This document shows positions 25,210-34,836 of a stretch of 64,000 nt of DNA, one piece after another. Origin of the DNA: an uncultured Amylibacter sp. (GTDB lineage Bacteria > Pseudomonadota > Alphaproteobacteria > Rhodobacterales > Rhodobacteraceae); NCBI GenBank assembly GCA_905181935.1, contig CAJIZV010000002.1, forward strand, positions 682,001-746,000, given 5' to 3'. Position numbers and translations under genes: made by a program. The stretch's first letter is position 1. Every line of letters starts with the position of its first letter. The notes beneath the pieces are model-generated. The model ran no database searches. It was not told where the DNA came from and was given only the letters and a program-made list of their open reading frames with translations.

Positions 25210-27669
25210 TTACTCTAATTTACGTTCAATCTCTTCTGTTTCAAAGATTTCAATTACGTCACCTACACGAATATCTTCGTACTTTTCAAATGCCATACCA
25301 CATTCTTGACCCATGTGAACGTCTTTGACTTCATCTTTGAAGCGCTTCAAAGTTTTTAGGCGGCCTTCGTGGATAACCACGTCGTCACGCAGTAGACGTA
25401 CACCAGCTGCACGCCTTGCAATACCTTCAGTAATTTCACAACCACCAATTTTACCAACACCAGTAATTTTGAAAACTTCTTTAATCTTTGCATAACCAAT
25501 AAAGGTTTCTCTAACCTCTGCTGATAGTAACCCAGATGCTGCAGCTTTTATATCGTCAACTAAATCATAGATAATAGAGTAGTAACGAAGTTCTACGCTC
25601 TTTTGATTGGCTGATGCACGTGCGGGTGCGTTGGCACGGACATTAAAGCCTATGATTGGTGCTCCAGAAGCCTCTGCTAATGTAACGTCAGATTCTGTAA
25701 TTGCTCCAACGCCTGAGTGTAGAACTCTAACGCGAACTTCATCGTTACCAATTTTTTCCATAGCCTGAACAATTGCTTCGGTTGAACCTTGAACATCCGC
25801 TTTAACTACAATTGGTAATTCAGATACATTTTGATCTGCTTTAGCTTTAGCCATCAATTGATCTAATGTTGTTGCAGATCCAGCAGTGGCTTTCTTATCT
25901 TTAGCGGCCTGTTGGCGATAATTAGAAATTTCACGCGCCTCTGCTTCTGAGGTTACTACATTCAGTACATCACCTGCTGCGGGCGTTCCGTTTAGGCCTA
26001 GAACTTCTACTGGAACTGATGGTCCTGCTTCGAGTACTGTCTCACCTTTATCATTTATTAAGGCGCGAACTTTACCCCATTGTTCACCTACAACAAAAAT
26101 ATCACTCTTACGAAGAGTACCATTTTTGACAAGAACAGTTGCAACTGGTCCACGACCAGTATCTAGTTTAGCTTCGATTACTGCACCATGTGCTGCACGA
26201 TCTGGATTTGCATTCAGTTCCAATAATTCTGACTGCAATGCTATCGCTTCTAACAAATCATCAAGACCTGTACCTTTAAGCGCTGATATTTCAACGTCCT
26301 GTACGTCACCTGACATAGCTTCTACTACAACTGAGTGTTGTAATAGATCTGTTCGAACACGAATTGGGTCAGCAGCTTCGTGGTCCATTTTATTAATAGC
26401 AATGATTAACGGAACGTTTGCTGCCTTTGCGTGTGCAATAGCTTCAATAGTCTGAGGCATAACGCCATCGTTTGCAGCGACAACCAAGACAACGATATCT
26501 GTTACTTGTGCGCCACGAGCACGCATTGATGTGAAGGCAGCGTGTCCAGGTGTATCAAGAAAAGATAATAGTGTACCACCGTCTGTTGTAACTTGATAAG
26601 CTCCAATATGTTGTGTAATGCCACCAGCCTCGCCCGATACAACGTTTGTTTTGCGTAATGCGTCTAAAACAGATGTTTTACCATGATCGACGTGTCCCAT
26701 AATTGTTATTACTGGAGCTCGCGGTTTTAAATCTGCCACATCATCGGCCACTAGCTTAATTGCGTCTTCTACATCAGCATCAGAAACACGTACAACTTTG
26801 TGACCAAATTCCTCAACAATCAACTCTGCAGTATCTGCGTCAATTGTTTGATTTTGTGTGGCCATAATGCCGTTTGTCATCAAGGCTTTTACCACTGCTG
26901 CAGTTTTTTCAGCCATACGATTAGCTAATTCTTGTACAGTAATAGCTTCTGGAACCTGAACATCACGTACAACTTTTTCGCGCTCGCCCATGTTTGCGCC
27001 AGCCATTTTGCGGCGTTCACGGTCTTGCTTACGTTTAATGGATGCTAGTGAACGTTGGCGATTACCACCGCCACCTAAGGCTTGATTAATTGTTAATTTA
27101 CCAGATCGTCGACGATCGTCCCCACCTTTTTGCTTCTTTGGCTCCTGCTTAGTGTCTTTTCGAGGAGCATCATCGCGCTTTGGCGCTATGCGATCACCGG
27201 CCTCTGCTTTAAGAGCTGCTGCTTGAGAAGCGGCAGGATCATCTGCAGGAGCAGATTTTTCAACTTTAACTTTTTTAGGAGCTTCAGCGGGTTTATTTTT
27301 TTCTTCGTCGCGCACACGTATTTTTTCAACACGCTCTTCTTCGACACGCTCTTTTTCATCACGTAAACGGCGGCGTTCAGCACGCTCTACTTCGCGCTCT
27401 TTTGTATCAGCTTCTTCTCGCGCTTTACGATCATTTTCTTGAGCGGCCGCTGCCATTAATGCTTTTCTACGGCGATCCAGTTCTCCATCAGATACACCAG
27501 CTGGACGCGGTCCACCTGAAGCTCCTGCGCCGCCTTTGCCTGGCACTATCACACGTTTGCGTTTCTTTTCTACGACTACAGACTTGCTGCGCCCATGTGA
27601 AAAGCTTTGCTTTACGTGGCCTGGGCCAGAACTACTGCGCAGTCCTAATGGTTTTTTATCGTCGCTCAT
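25210..27669 (-). CDS. infB: Translation initiation factor IF-2
   Basis: GTPase that brings initiator tRNA to the 30S subunit. The 819 residues start with a long charged, low-complexity N-terminal region (residues 1-230, many Glu/Lys/Arg repeats). The conserved core follows: [20 protein letters not shown] near residue 323 (G1), [11 protein letters not shown] (G3) and IIAINKMD (G4), then domains II-IV ending in [17 protein letters not shown]. The length fits the alphaproteobacterial form. It is the last gene of the rimP operon, with a terminator downstream. Confidence 0.97.
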   Translation of the reverse strand: MSDDKKPLGLRSSSGPGHVKQSFSHGRSKSVVVEKKRKRVIVPGKGGAGASGGPRPAGVSDGELDRRRKALMAAAAQENDRKAREEADTKEREVERAERRRLRDEKERVEEERVEKIRVRDEEKNKPAEAPKKVKVEKSAPADDPAASQAAALKAEAGDRIAPKRDDAPRKDTKQEPKKQKGGDDRRRSGKLTINQALGGGGNRQRSLASIKRKQDRERRKMAGANMGEREKVVRDVQVPEAITVQELANRMAEKTAAVVKALMTNGIMATQNQTIDADTAELIVEEFGHKVVRVSDADVEDAIKLVADDVADLKPRAPVITIMGHVDHGKTSVLDALRKTNVVSGEAGGITQHIGAYQVTTDGGTLLSFLDTPGHAAFTSMRARGAQVTDIVVLVVAANDGVMPQTIEAIAHAKAANVPLIIAINKMDHEAADPIRVRTDLLQHSVVVEAMSGDVQDVEISALKGTGLDDLLEAIALQSELLELNANPDRAAHGAVIEAKLDTGRGPVATVLVKNGTLRKSDIFVVGEQWGKVRALINDKGETVLEAGPSVPVEVLGLNGTPAAGDVLNVVTSEAEAREISNYRQQAAKDKKATAGSATTLDQLMAKAKADQNVSELPIVVKADVQGSTEAIVQAMEKIGNDEVRVRVLHSGVGAITESDVTLAEASGAPIIGFNVRANAPARASANQKSVELRYYSIIYDLVDDIKAAASGLLSAEVRETFIGYAKIKEVFKITGVGKIGGCEITEGIARRAAGVRLLRDDVVIHEGRLKTLKRFKDEVKDVHMGQECGMAFEKYEDIRVGDVIEIFETEEIERKLE

Positions 27670-27697
27670 TCGTAATCACCTTTCTGTGCTGATTTAA

Positions 27698-28300
27698 TCA
27701 GCTTTTGCCCATTTTGCGAATACCAGCAAGGCGGGTAGCCTCGGCGCGGACTTTTTTTGTAAGTCCACCACCTGTCAGCGCCGCGTGTATCGCATAGTCT
27801 CGTCCAAATGCCAAACCCAATTCTGCTTGGGTCAGACAGTTAAAATATACATTCTTACCTTCAGGAGAGCGGAGTTTGCCTAGTTGACGCTCAGACCCAT
27901 CACTTGCTTGAATTAAAATTCTTGCTCGTTGAGAAATTAAAGCGCCTTTAACAACCTCAAAACCACTAACAACTTCTCCACCACGACGTGCTAAAGATAT
28001 AGTTTCTATTACACGCTTTACTAACAGACGTTCAATTAAGTCCAAAAAAGCTTCAGGTATTTTAGCTGGTGCCTTTGCCGCGCGTGAGAATAGATTCTTA
28101 GTAATGGCACTCAATAATACATCACGTTTAGCAGAAACCCAAATACCCCGGCCTGGTAATTTCTCTGAAAGATCAGGAGTAACCACGCCTTCAGGGCTTA
28201 GAGCAAAGCGAATAAGCTCTTCTTTTAAGTGAGAACTACCAAGCGCAATACATTTGCGCTCAGGGTCTGTGTTACGTTTGGGTTGAGAACCTCGTGTCAC
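27698..28300 (-). CDS. ylxR: YlxR-type RNA-binding protein (DUF448 + L7Ae-like)
   Basis: Conserved nusA-infB-linked protein predicted to bind RNA. From GTG at 28300 it has about 200 residues: an N-terminal YlxR/DUF448 domain (PERKCIALGSS, LIRFALSPEGVVTPDLSEKLPGRGIWVSAKRDVL with the GRG-W motif) followed by an L7Ae-like fold (ISLARRGGEVVSGFEVVKGALISQRARILIQASDGSE). A TTG two codons earlier is possible, but GTG has the better distance to the AGG upstream. Fusion of both domains is usual in Rhodobacterales. The role is probably in transcription/translation coupling. Confidence 0.9.
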   Translation of the reverse strand: MTRGSQPKRNTDPERKCIALGSSHLKEELIRFALSPEGVVTPDLSEKLPGRGIWVSAKRDVLLSAITKNLFSRAAKAPAKIPEAFLDLIERLLVKRVIETISLARRGGEVVSGFEVVKGALISQRARILIQASDGSERQLGKLRSPEGKNVYFNCLTQAELGLAFGRDYAIHAALTGGGLTKKVRAEATRLAGIRKMGKS

Positions 28301-28324
28301 GAGCAATACCTGAGACCTGAAACA

Positions 28325-29953
28325 TCAGGCCTCAGCCCCCTCTACGCCAGTGCCCGCTTCTGCGGCCTCGGCGGCTGCGGCATCTTCTGCCATTTGCTCC
28401 TCTGTAACCCAACCAATTTGTAGGCGTGCCCGCATAATCAAGTCTTGGGCTTCTTGAATGTTTACATCAAAGCTTTCCAATACACCGATATCTTTATGAC
28501 GCTCACCATTTACAGTTGTGAAACCACCGGCTAATTCCCAATCAGCGCAAGTTGCAAAATCTTCTAAAGATTTTACATCATCCTTACCAAGGGCAACTAA
28601 CATTTGTGGCGATAACCCTTCGAAGTCAATCAAGTCTTGGGCTACGCCGATCTCACGAGCTTCGGCAATTGATTTAGCATTAATTTCATCCAAGCTTTCT
28701 CGTGCGCGTGCTTGAAGTTCACCTACTGTGTCTTCATCAAAGCCTTCGATCGTTAATAATTCATCAGCTTCAACATAAGCAACCTCTTCTAAGCTTGAGA
28801 AACCTTCTGAAACTAAAAGTTGTGCCACAACTTCATCAACATTCATTGTATCCATGAATAATTTTGAACGTTCTTCAAACTCTTTTTGACGACGTTCTGA
28901 TTCATCTGATTCTGTCATTATGTCAATATCTAAGCCTGTTAACTGAGAGGCTAATCGCACATTTTGACCACGACGACCAATTGCTAATGACAATTGTTCG
29001 TCAGGCACCACTACCTCAATACGTTCAGCTTCTTCATCTAAAACAACCTTTGTTACTTCAGCAGGCTGTAATGCGTTGACTAAGAATGTTGGAGCATCCT
29101 CATTCCAAGGAATAATATCAATTTTCTCGCCACCCAATTCATTTACAACCGCCTGAACGCGAGACCCCCGCATACCTACACATGCACCAACTGGATCAAT
29201 AGAGTTATCATATGATATTACACCAATTTTAGCACGTGAGCCTGGATCACGGGCAACAGCTTTAATGTCAATTATACCATCATAGATTTCAGGAACTTCC
29301 ATTTTAAATAATTCAGCCATAAATTCTGGGGCTGTCCGTGAAAGAAATACCTGTGGGCCACGCATTTCAGAGCGAACTTCTTTAATAATTGCCCTAATAC
29401 GGTCTCCATTACGAAACATTTCGCGGTTAACGAGCTGGTCACGACGACATACTGCTTCACCACGACCGACATCAACAATAACGTTTCCATATTCAACACG
29501 TTTAACTAGGCCATTAATAATTTCACCTTCGCGATCCTTAAATTCTTCATATTGACGATCACGCTCTGCTTCGCGGACTTTTTGTAAAATAACTTGCTTT
29601 GCGGATTGCGCACCAATACGACCAAAATCCATTGGTGGTAATCGGTCTATTATTAAATCTCCAACAGATGGACTTTCCTTGTGCGCTTTAGCCTCTTCCA
29701 CAGTCATTTCTGTGTACATATTCTCAGCTTCGTCACCTTCAACAACTACGCGAACACGCGTCATTTCTAATTCGCCAGATTTGCGATCAATAAATGCACG
29801 GATATCAAGTTCAGCACCATATTTTGATTTGGCCGCTTTAGCATAAGATTCCTCCATTGCTTTTAGAACAAGATCAGGGTCAATCATTTTTTCACGAGCA
29901 ACTGAGTCTGCAATTTGTAAAAGCTCTAGGCGATTAGCACTAGTTATAGCCAT
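28325..29953 (-). CDS. nusA: Transcription elongation/termination factor NusA
   Basis: RNA polymerase-associated factor controlling pausing, termination and antitermination. The 542 residues follow the family order: N-terminal polymerase-binding domain (LELLQIADSVAREKMIDPDLVLKAMEESYAKAAKSKYG), S1 domain near residues 135-200 (GEIINGLVKRVEYGNVIVDVGRGEAV), KH1/KH2 (VGACVGMRGSRVQAVVNELGGEKIDIIPW; LAIGRRGQNVRLASQLTG), and two C-terminal acidic helix-hairpin-helix repeats. It ends in an Ala/Glu-rich tail. It lies 3 bp downstream of rimP. NusA may act on the terminator in the leader of its own operon. Confidence 0.97.
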   Translation of the reverse strand: MAITSANRLELLQIADSVAREKMIDPDLVLKAMEESYAKAAKSKYGAELDIRAFIDRKSGELEMTRVRVVVEGDEAENMYTEMTVEEAKAHKESPSVGDLIIDRLPPMDFGRIGAQSAKQVILQKVREAERDRQYEEFKDREGEIINGLVKRVEYGNVIVDVGRGEAVCRRDQLVNREMFRNGDRIRAIIKEVRSEMRGPQVFLSRTAPEFMAELFKMEVPEIYDGIIDIKAVARDPGSRAKIGVISYDNSIDPVGACVGMRGSRVQAVVNELGGEKIDIIPWNEDAPTFLVNALQPAEVTKVVLDEEAERIEVVVPDEQLSLAIGRRGQNVRLASQLTGLDIDIMTESDESERRQKEFEERSKLFMDTMNVDEVVAQLLVSEGFSSLEEVAYVEADELLTIEGFDEDTVGELQARARESLDEINAKSIAEAREIGVAQDLIDFEGLSPQMLVALGKDDVKSLEDFATCADWELAGGFTTVNGERHKDIGVLESFDVNIQEAQDLIMRARLQIGWVTEEQMAEDAAAAEAAEAGTGVEGAEA

Positions 29954-29956
29954 GGG

Positions 29957-30508
29957 TTATTCCTCTTCTGTTTCTATGTCGTCAAAATCACTTTCGACTA
30001 TATTCACGCGGCTTTTTTGCGCAGCTGCGACCAACTCATCTGTCAGGACTAATTTAGCTTCTGACAACCACTCAAAATTCAAACCAATTATACCTTGTTG
30101 AATTTCAATTAACACATCATTACCTTCAACGCCACGCAGCACGCCCTTAAAGCGGCGCTGGCCATCAATTAATTCAGATGTCTCAACCTTGATTTCAAAA
30201 TCTTCCCAAGCAATAAAATCCTTTAAACGTGTAAGGGGACGATCCATACCAGGGCTTGAAACCTCTAATGCATATTCAACTTCAATTGGATCTTCAACAT
30301 CAAGGACTGCACTAACCTCTGTTGAAATCTTAGAACAATCATTTACGTCAATTCCACCATCAGGGCGTTCTGCCATGATTTGTAATGTTGTTGATTTCCC
30401 TGACAGTAAGCGAATGCGAACCAGTTCATAACCCAAATCTTCTATAATGGGTTGAACAATACTAGCCATTCGTTTGTCTATCGCTGATTTTGCAATTAAA
30501 TCTGACAT
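29957..30508 (-). CDS. rimP: Ribosome maturation factor RimP
   Basis: Assembly factor for the 30S subunit. Starting at ATG 30508 ([14 protein letters not shown]) gives 183 residues. Visible signatures are [37 protein letters not shown] in the N-terminal domain and [17 protein letters not shown] in the middle, followed by an SH3-like C-terminal domain. An earlier in-frame start at 30625 would run through the leader hairpin, terminator and likely promoter, so it is rejected. First gene of rimP-nusA-ylxR-infB. Confidence 0.95.
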   Translation of the reverse strand: MSDLIAKSAIDKRMASIVQPIIEDLGYELVRIRLLSGKSTTLQIMAERPDGGIDVNDCSKISTEVSAVLDVEDPIEVEYALEVSSPGMDRPLTRLKDFIAWEDFEIKVETSELIDGQRRFKGVLRGVEGNDVLIEIQQGIIGLNFEWLSEAKLVLTDELVAAAQKSRVNIVESDFDDIETEEE

Positions 30509-30519
30509 GTCTCTCACAT

Positions 30520-30590
30520 AAAAAAACGGGCACACGGCCCGTCGTAAATTTCGATGGAAGACTAGGGTGGAAGCCAGTCTTTCCGCAATT
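30520..30590 (-). promoter_or_regulatory. rimP leader with intrinsic terminator (candidate attenuator)
   Basis: On the minus strand, between the likely promoter and the rimP start, a first hairpin (GGAAAGACT...AGTCTTCC, 30556-30584) is followed by a strong terminator: ACGGGC-CGTGT-GCCCGT (30526-30542) and then seven T's. It ends only about 12 bases before the rimP ATG, and no gene lies upstream on that strand. It can only act on the operon's own transcript, so conditional read-through is implied. Terminator-bearing rimP leaders are known from gammaproteobacteria; a match to those is not claimed. Confidence 0.75.
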
Positions 30591-30596
30591 AATATC

Positions 30597-30625
30597 CACA
30601 TAGGCAGTTTTTTTATTAAGTGCAA
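30597..30625 (-). promoter_or_regulatory. Probable promoter of the rimP-nusA-infB operon
   Basis: Minus strand: TTGCAC (30620-30625) and TATGTG (30597-30602), separated by 17 bases, a plausible sigma-70 -35/-10 pair. Transcription would start near 30590, immediately before the leader hairpins. The match is moderate. Confidence 0.45.
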
Positions 30626-30726
30626 GTGGATTCGAATTGTGATTTACACTCGCATTGATTTAGAACAAACCTAGAAAGTTTTACTTTATAGGCCTAAATT
30701 GATGGCACACAAACTGAAAGAGCATC

Positions 30727-31764
30727 ATGGACACACGCATTTCAACACTATTTTACGCCACTGGTTTTTCAATTATGGTTGTTTGGTTGCTTTTTATTGG
30801 CCAAACAATTTTACTACCAATCGTATTAGGTGTTTTAACAGTTTATATTTTGGTTACTGCATCAACGGCAGTGGCTCGATGGCCTTTAATGGGCTCATTA
30901 CCATCTATTGTGCATCGATTAATGGTTTTATTAATTTTTGTTATTATTGTGTTATTAATTGTGCTGATGATTTCAAATAATATTGAATATATTTTATCAC
31001 AACTGCCATTATATCAAATGAACCTTCAAACTCTTGCTGACAGCCTTGCTGAAAAATTTGAATTAGAAAGTGTACCTAGTTTGGATAAAATAATAACAAA
31101 CTGGTGGTCTAAATTAGATATACAATCGTTTGCTTTACGTGCGGTGGGCTCTATCTCGTCAGTAGGGTCTGTTTTATTTATGTCGATACTTTATGCGGGG
31201 TTTCTTTTTTCAGAAGTAGGGAATTTTCGAGAAAAAATGCTAAAAGCACTAGGTGGAGGTGCAGACCAAGCCCTAGGTCTAATGGCAGAAGTAAACAAAC
31301 GTATTGGTGTTTATTTAACAGTAAAAACAGCAATTAATATTATTTTAGCGTGCGTATCATTTGTAATTATGTGGCTAATGAATATCGATAGTGCTTTATT
31401 TTGGGCAGTTATGATTGGGTTGTTGAATTATATTCCTTTCGTAGGCTCTGCAATAGGTGTGGGATTTCCTGTTGTTTTAACTCTAGCCCAGTTTGGCTCA
31501 GTATCCTGGGCAATCCTTGCTTTTGGATTACTTATGGCGGTTCAGACTTATGTTGGAAATGTTTTAGAGCCCAAAATGATTGGTAAATCTGTAAATTTAT
31601 CAAGCTTTGTAGTTTTAGTGGCTTTAGTTTTTTGGACTGCATTATGGGGCTTACCTGGTGCAATTTTATCAGTTCCATTGACCTCAGTATTAGTAATTAT
31701 ACTGGCAGCAAATGGAGGAACTAAACCATTGGCTGTTATGCTCTCTGCAGATGGGGACCTTTAG
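30727..31764 (+). CDS. AI-2E/PerM family membrane transporter
   Basis: Polytopic inner-membrane protein of 345 residues with about seven to eight hydrophobic helices: an N-terminal pair (FSIMVVWLLFIGQTILLPIVLGVLTVYILV), LMVLLIFVIIVLLIVLMI, an amphipathic middle region (residues 90-135) and the conserved LFWAVMIGLLNYIPFVGSAIGVGFPVVL and YVGNVLEPKMIGKSVNLSSFVVLVALVFWTALWGLPGAILSVPL signatures of the family. Members include the E. coli AI-2 exporter TqsA and Na+/H+ antiporters; the substrate cannot be predicted. It is divergent from the rimP operon and followed 9 bp later by a LysR gene. Confidence 0.88.
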   Translation: MDTRISTLFYATGFSIMVVWLLFIGQTILLPIVLGVLTVYILVTASTAVARWPLMGSLPSIVHRLMVLLIFVIIVLLIVLMISNNIEYILSQLPLYQMNLQTLADSLAEKFELESVPSLDKIITNWWSKLDIQSFALRAVGSISSVGSVLFMSILYAGFLFSEVGNFREKMLKALGGGADQALGLMAEVNKRIGVYLTVKTAINIILACVSFVIMWLMNIDSALFWAVMIGLLNYIPFVGSAIGVGFPVVLTLAQFGSVSWAILAFGLLMAVQTYVGNVLEPKMIGKSVNLSSFVVLVALVFWTALWGLPGAILSVPLTSVLVIILAANGGTKPLAVMLSADGDL

Positions 31765-31773
31765 TTGGGCCGT

Positions 31774-32670
31774 ATGACTGAAATTGAAGTATTTGTTGCT
31801 ATAATTGACAATGATGGTTTTACAGGCGCCGCAAATAAGTTGAAGCTTTCTAAATCCTCAGTATCAAAACATATTATGGCTCTGGAATCACGATTAGGTG
31901 TTACGTTGTTAAACCGTACTACAAGAAATGTTAGACCTACAGATATTGGTTTAAATTATTATGAAAAGTGCATACAAATTTTAACTGGTGTACGTGAGGC
32001 TGATTTAACAGTTACTTCAATGCAATCAACACCCCAAGGAATACTAAAACTATCAGCTGCAGGAGACTTTGGCTCAAATCATTTAGTTGGTGCCCTAACC
32101 CCCTTTTTAAAATTACACCCAAAAATTAAAGTCCATATGACTTTAGATAATCAGTTTGTGGATCTAGTTTCTGAGGGTTTTGATGTGGCTATTCGAATTG
32201 GAGATCTCCCAGATAGTTCTCTGCAGGCAAGAAAAATTGCCACTACGCAATTTGCAATTGTTGGGTCAGAGGATTACTTTAAAATTCATGGGAAGCCAGA
32301 AAAAATTGATGACCTAGCAGACCACCAATTACTAAAATATTCATTAGGTAAAAATGATAATTTTTGGAGAATTCCTACTTTTGGTGGTGATGAGCGACAA
32401 TTTCGTGGAAGATATAGCTTAAGTGTTAATGATGGAAAATCTTTAATGTTTGCAGCAGAAGATGGCTTAGGGCTCGCATATCTTCCATGCTTTATTTATG
32501 GGAATTCTATTAGAAATGGTCGTTTGCAAAAAGTGCTACCTGACTTGAAGCTGCCAAAAGTAGGTATTTATATTGTGTATCCACCAGCAGATTATATCCA
32601 ACCAAAATTACGCGTTTTTATAGATTTTTTAGTAAGTCACTTTAAGGATAAAAATAATGAAATTTGGTAA
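31774..32670 (+). CDS. LysR-family transcriptional regulator
   Basis: LTTR of 298 residues from ATG 31774. The helix-turn-helix EIEVFVAIIDNDGFTGAANKLKLSKSSVSKHIMALESRLGVTLLNRTTRNVRPTDIG is typical of the CrgA/AaeR/DmlR-like subgroup, and the effector domain contains DVAIRIGDLPDSSLQARKI and FAAEDGLGLAYLPCF. A TTG at 31765 could start three residues earlier; ATG gives the usual MTEIEVF. It lies immediately after the PerM-like transporter gene in the same direction, so it may be cotranscribed. Targets are unknown. Confidence 0.9.
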   Translation: MTEIEVFVAIIDNDGFTGAANKLKLSKSSVSKHIMALESRLGVTLLNRTTRNVRPTDIGLNYYEKCIQILTGVREADLTVTSMQSTPQGILKLSAAGDFGSNHLVGALTPFLKLHPKIKVHMTLDNQFVDLVSEGFDVAIRIGDLPDSSLQARKIATTQFAIVGSEDYFKIHGKPEKIDDLADHQLLKYSLGKNDNFWRIPTFGGDERQFRGRYSLSVNDGKSLMFAAEDGLGLAYLPCFIYGNSIRNGRLQKVLPDLKLPKVGIYIVYPPADYIQPKLRVFIDFLVSHFKDKNNEIW

Positions 32671-33363
32671 TTATTGCTTAATGCGATAGTGATAGTGCCC
32701 AACTTTCTCCATACCCATGTTTATATAAAGTGAGCGAGCAGGCATATTTTCTATAACAGTAATTACTGCTAAATATTTTGCCCCTTTTTTGCTACCCCAA
32801 CCAGCTATCTGGCTCATAATTTTTTTACCTAAACCCTTCCTGCGATGACTTTTCGATACCTCAACAGCATGCACCATTAATATATCGTTACTGATGGCTG
32901 CATAAGCAACAGCTGTAGCATCGATGTCTACATAAATTTTTGGAACTTTTGTACGCTTCATTACATCTAAGCGCGCTGGGCCAATGCCACCCTTCAGCCA
33001 AGTACTTTGCATTACAGCACTTGGAGTTAAGTGAAAATCACCATCATACTGTTTGTTTATTAACCCAATGGGTGAAGCTAGTATGACAACAGGATCTACT
33101 AAATCATAACCTTGTTTAGCTAAGTTTTCATCTAAAAGCTCTTCGCCTTTACGGATCATAAATATGTAATTCTGGTTAAGCGCGTCCATGGCAAGTTCAG
33201 CGTCTTTAATTTGTGCGTTAGCTTCAATCTGTACTGCTGCACTCACTCTTTTCCCACCACCTTTACCTTCTCTAATTAACCAACCTTTATGTGTTTGAGT
33301 TGATGCAGCGGGCCATGTGAAATCAATTACGTCATATAAATCTTTAATGCTTGGAAGTGTCAT
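32671..33363 (-). CDS. GNAT-family N-acetyltransferase
   Basis: A 230-residue protein with the acetyl-CoA-binding signature SKSHRRKGLGKKIMSQIAGWG near residue 170 (R/Q-x-x-G-x-G/A) and the downstream YLAVITVIENMPARSLYINMGMEKVGHYHYRI typical of GNAT motif B. The N-terminal 110 residues are a second, less conserved GNAT-like or accessory half. The start overlaps the stop of the CinA-like gene by ATGA, so the two are coupled. The substrate is unknown. Confidence 0.85.
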   Translation of the reverse strand: MTLPSIKDLYDVIDFTWPAASTQTHKGWLIREGKGGGKRVSAAVQIEANAQIKDAELAMDALNQNYIFMIRKGEELLDENLAKQGYDLVDPVVILASPIGLINKQYDGDFHLTPSAVMQSTWLKGGIGPARLDVMKRTKVPKIYVDIDATAVAYAAISNDILMVHAVEVSKSHRRKGLGKKIMSQIAGWGSKKGAKYLAVITVIENMPARSLYINMGMEKVGHYHYRIKQ

Positions 33364-34082
33364 AAATTAAATGCTTTACGCACTTCTATTTCAGCGTCTA
33401 AAACTAATTTCTTGTCAGTAGAGCGTATAACAATATTAGCACCATGTTTATTATTTTCGTAAAATGGGTATGAACCTATTGAAGTATTTATAAACTGTTT
33501 TGCTATTAAACCTAACGGTACAGCTATTTTGCTCTCTGGTAGATCAACACGAACAGTTGTACTAATCATTTTGAGTCCTTTGTCTAGTTGGGGTAGTAGC
33601 CACTCTATCATACAATTAAAAACGCTTGGAACCCCTGCCATAACATGAACATTTTCAATACTAAACCCAGGTGCTTTAGATATAATATTATTAATTAAGG
33701 ATGCGCCATCTGGGATTCTGGCCATCCGTAATCGAGTTGTAGTAAGATCATCTACACCGTTCTCATAATTTGTAGCTAAAATTAAACGTGCATCTTCACG
33801 AACGTCGATACTGATACCAAAAGCACTGGCTACACAATCAGCTGTAATATCATCATGCGTCGGACCAATCCCGCCACTAGTAAAAACATGATCATACTTA
33901 GTACGGGTTTGATTGATCGCAGTAACTATATCTGCTGCTTCGTCTGAAACGATGCGCACTTCAGAAAGGTTTATACCATGTTCGGTTAATTTGCCTGCTA
34001 AGTGATACATATTAGCATCACGAGTACGCCCAGATAAGATTTCATCACCAATAACGATCATTGCAGCGGTTGGGTTGGTCAT
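33360..34082 (-). CDS. CinA-like competence/damage-inducible, molybdopterin-binding-fold protein
   Basis: A 240-residue MoaB/MogA-fold domain protein (COG1058). Visible motifs are AAMIVIGDEILSGRTRDAN at residue 6, VFTSGGIGPTHDDITADCVASAFG near residue 65 and HVMAGVPSVFNCMIEWLLP. It corresponds to the N-terminal part of CinA without the nicotinamide-nucleotide deamidase domain. The short form is usual in alphaproteobacteria. It is divergent from sfsA with the two starts about 14 bp apart, so promoters must lie within the coding regions or overlap. Confidence 0.88.
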   Translation of the reverse strand: MTNPTAAMIVIGDEILSGRTRDANMYHLAGKLTEHGINLSEVRIVSDEAADIVTAINQTRTKYDHVFTSGGIGPTHDDITADCVASAFGISIDVREDARLILATNYENGVDDLTTTRLRMARIPDGASLINNIISKAPGFSIENVHVMAGVPSVFNCMIEWLLPQLDKGLKMISTTVRVDLPESKIAVPLGLIAKQFINTSIGSYPFYENNKHGANIVIRSTDKKLVLDAEIEVRKAFNL

Positions 34083-34095
34083 TTATGTATTCCTT

Positions 34096-34806
34096 ATGAA
34101 ATTCGAAAGCGCCCTAATACGGGGAACCCTTACTCGTAGATATAAGCGTTTTTTAGCAGACGTCACGCTAGAAGATGGTTCTGAAATAACTGCGCATATT
34201 GCAAATCCAGGCTCAATGCTTGGAATGGCATTTCCTGGTGATAAAATTTGGCTCGAAACCAATGACGATCCAAAGCGAAAATTAAAATATTCATGGAAAT
34301 TTATTGAGACAAGTACTACTTTAATTGGTGTTGATACTAGTGCTGCTAATCGAATAGTTAAAGAAGCGCTCCAAAGCCATAAAATTGATCTTAATTATGA
34401 TAGCTTTAAATCTGAAGTTAAATATGGCGAAAATTCACGAGTAGACTTTTTGCTTTCTAAGAAAAATATGCCAGATACTTATCTCGAAGTAAAAAGTGTA
34501 ACTTTATCCCGAAAGCCTGGATTAGCAGAGTTCCCAGATAGTAAAACTATACGTGGAGCAAAGCATATGGAAGAACTCGCGAATATGGTTTCCCAGGGTT
34601 ATCAAGCAACAGTCTTATTTTTGGTTCAACGTACTGATGCTCTACAAGTCAGTGTAGCAGGCGATATAGATTTAAATTACCAACGTGCTTTTAGCTTAGC
34701 GGTTGTAGCTGGAGTTCAAGTCCTATGTTATGATTGCATAATTTCAAATGAAGGTATTACTTTAGGCAAAAGACTAGACTTGGCAAATACAAGTAATTCT
34801 GTTTAA
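34096..34806 (+). CDS. sfsA: DNA/RNA-binding protein SfsA
   Basis: SfsA (sugar fermentation stimulation) family, with a PD-(D/E)xK nuclease-like fold. From ATG 34096 it has 236 residues: FESALIRGTLTRRYKRFLADVTLEDG, the signature HIANPGSMLGMAFPGDKIWLE, SRVDFLLSKKN with the catalytic-type Asp, TYLEVKSVTLSR and FPDSKTIRGAKHMEEL. The start was chosen because the family begins MxFxxxLxxG; a TTG at 34075 would overlap the divergent CinA-like start. The physiological role is uncertain. Confidence 0.93.
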   Translation: MKFESALIRGTLTRRYKRFLADVTLEDGSEITAHIANPGSMLGMAFPGDKIWLETNDDPKRKLKYSWKFIETSTTLIGVDTSAANRIVKEALQSHKIDLNYDSFKSEVKYGENSRVDFLLSKKNMPDTYLEVKSVTLSRKPGLAEFPDSKTIRGAKHMEELANMVSQGYQATVLFLVQRTDALQVSVAGDIDLNYQRAFSLAVVAGVQVLCYDCIISNEGITLGKRLDLANTSNSV

Positions 34807-34836
34807 TCGAGTGCAAGTAGCAATAAGGTAGTTATC

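Noticed and set aside
30509..30625. N-terminal extension of RimP from an upstream in-frame start
   Set aside because: It would run through a strong terminator hairpin and the likely promoter, and homologues begin at the MSDLIAK-type start at 30508.
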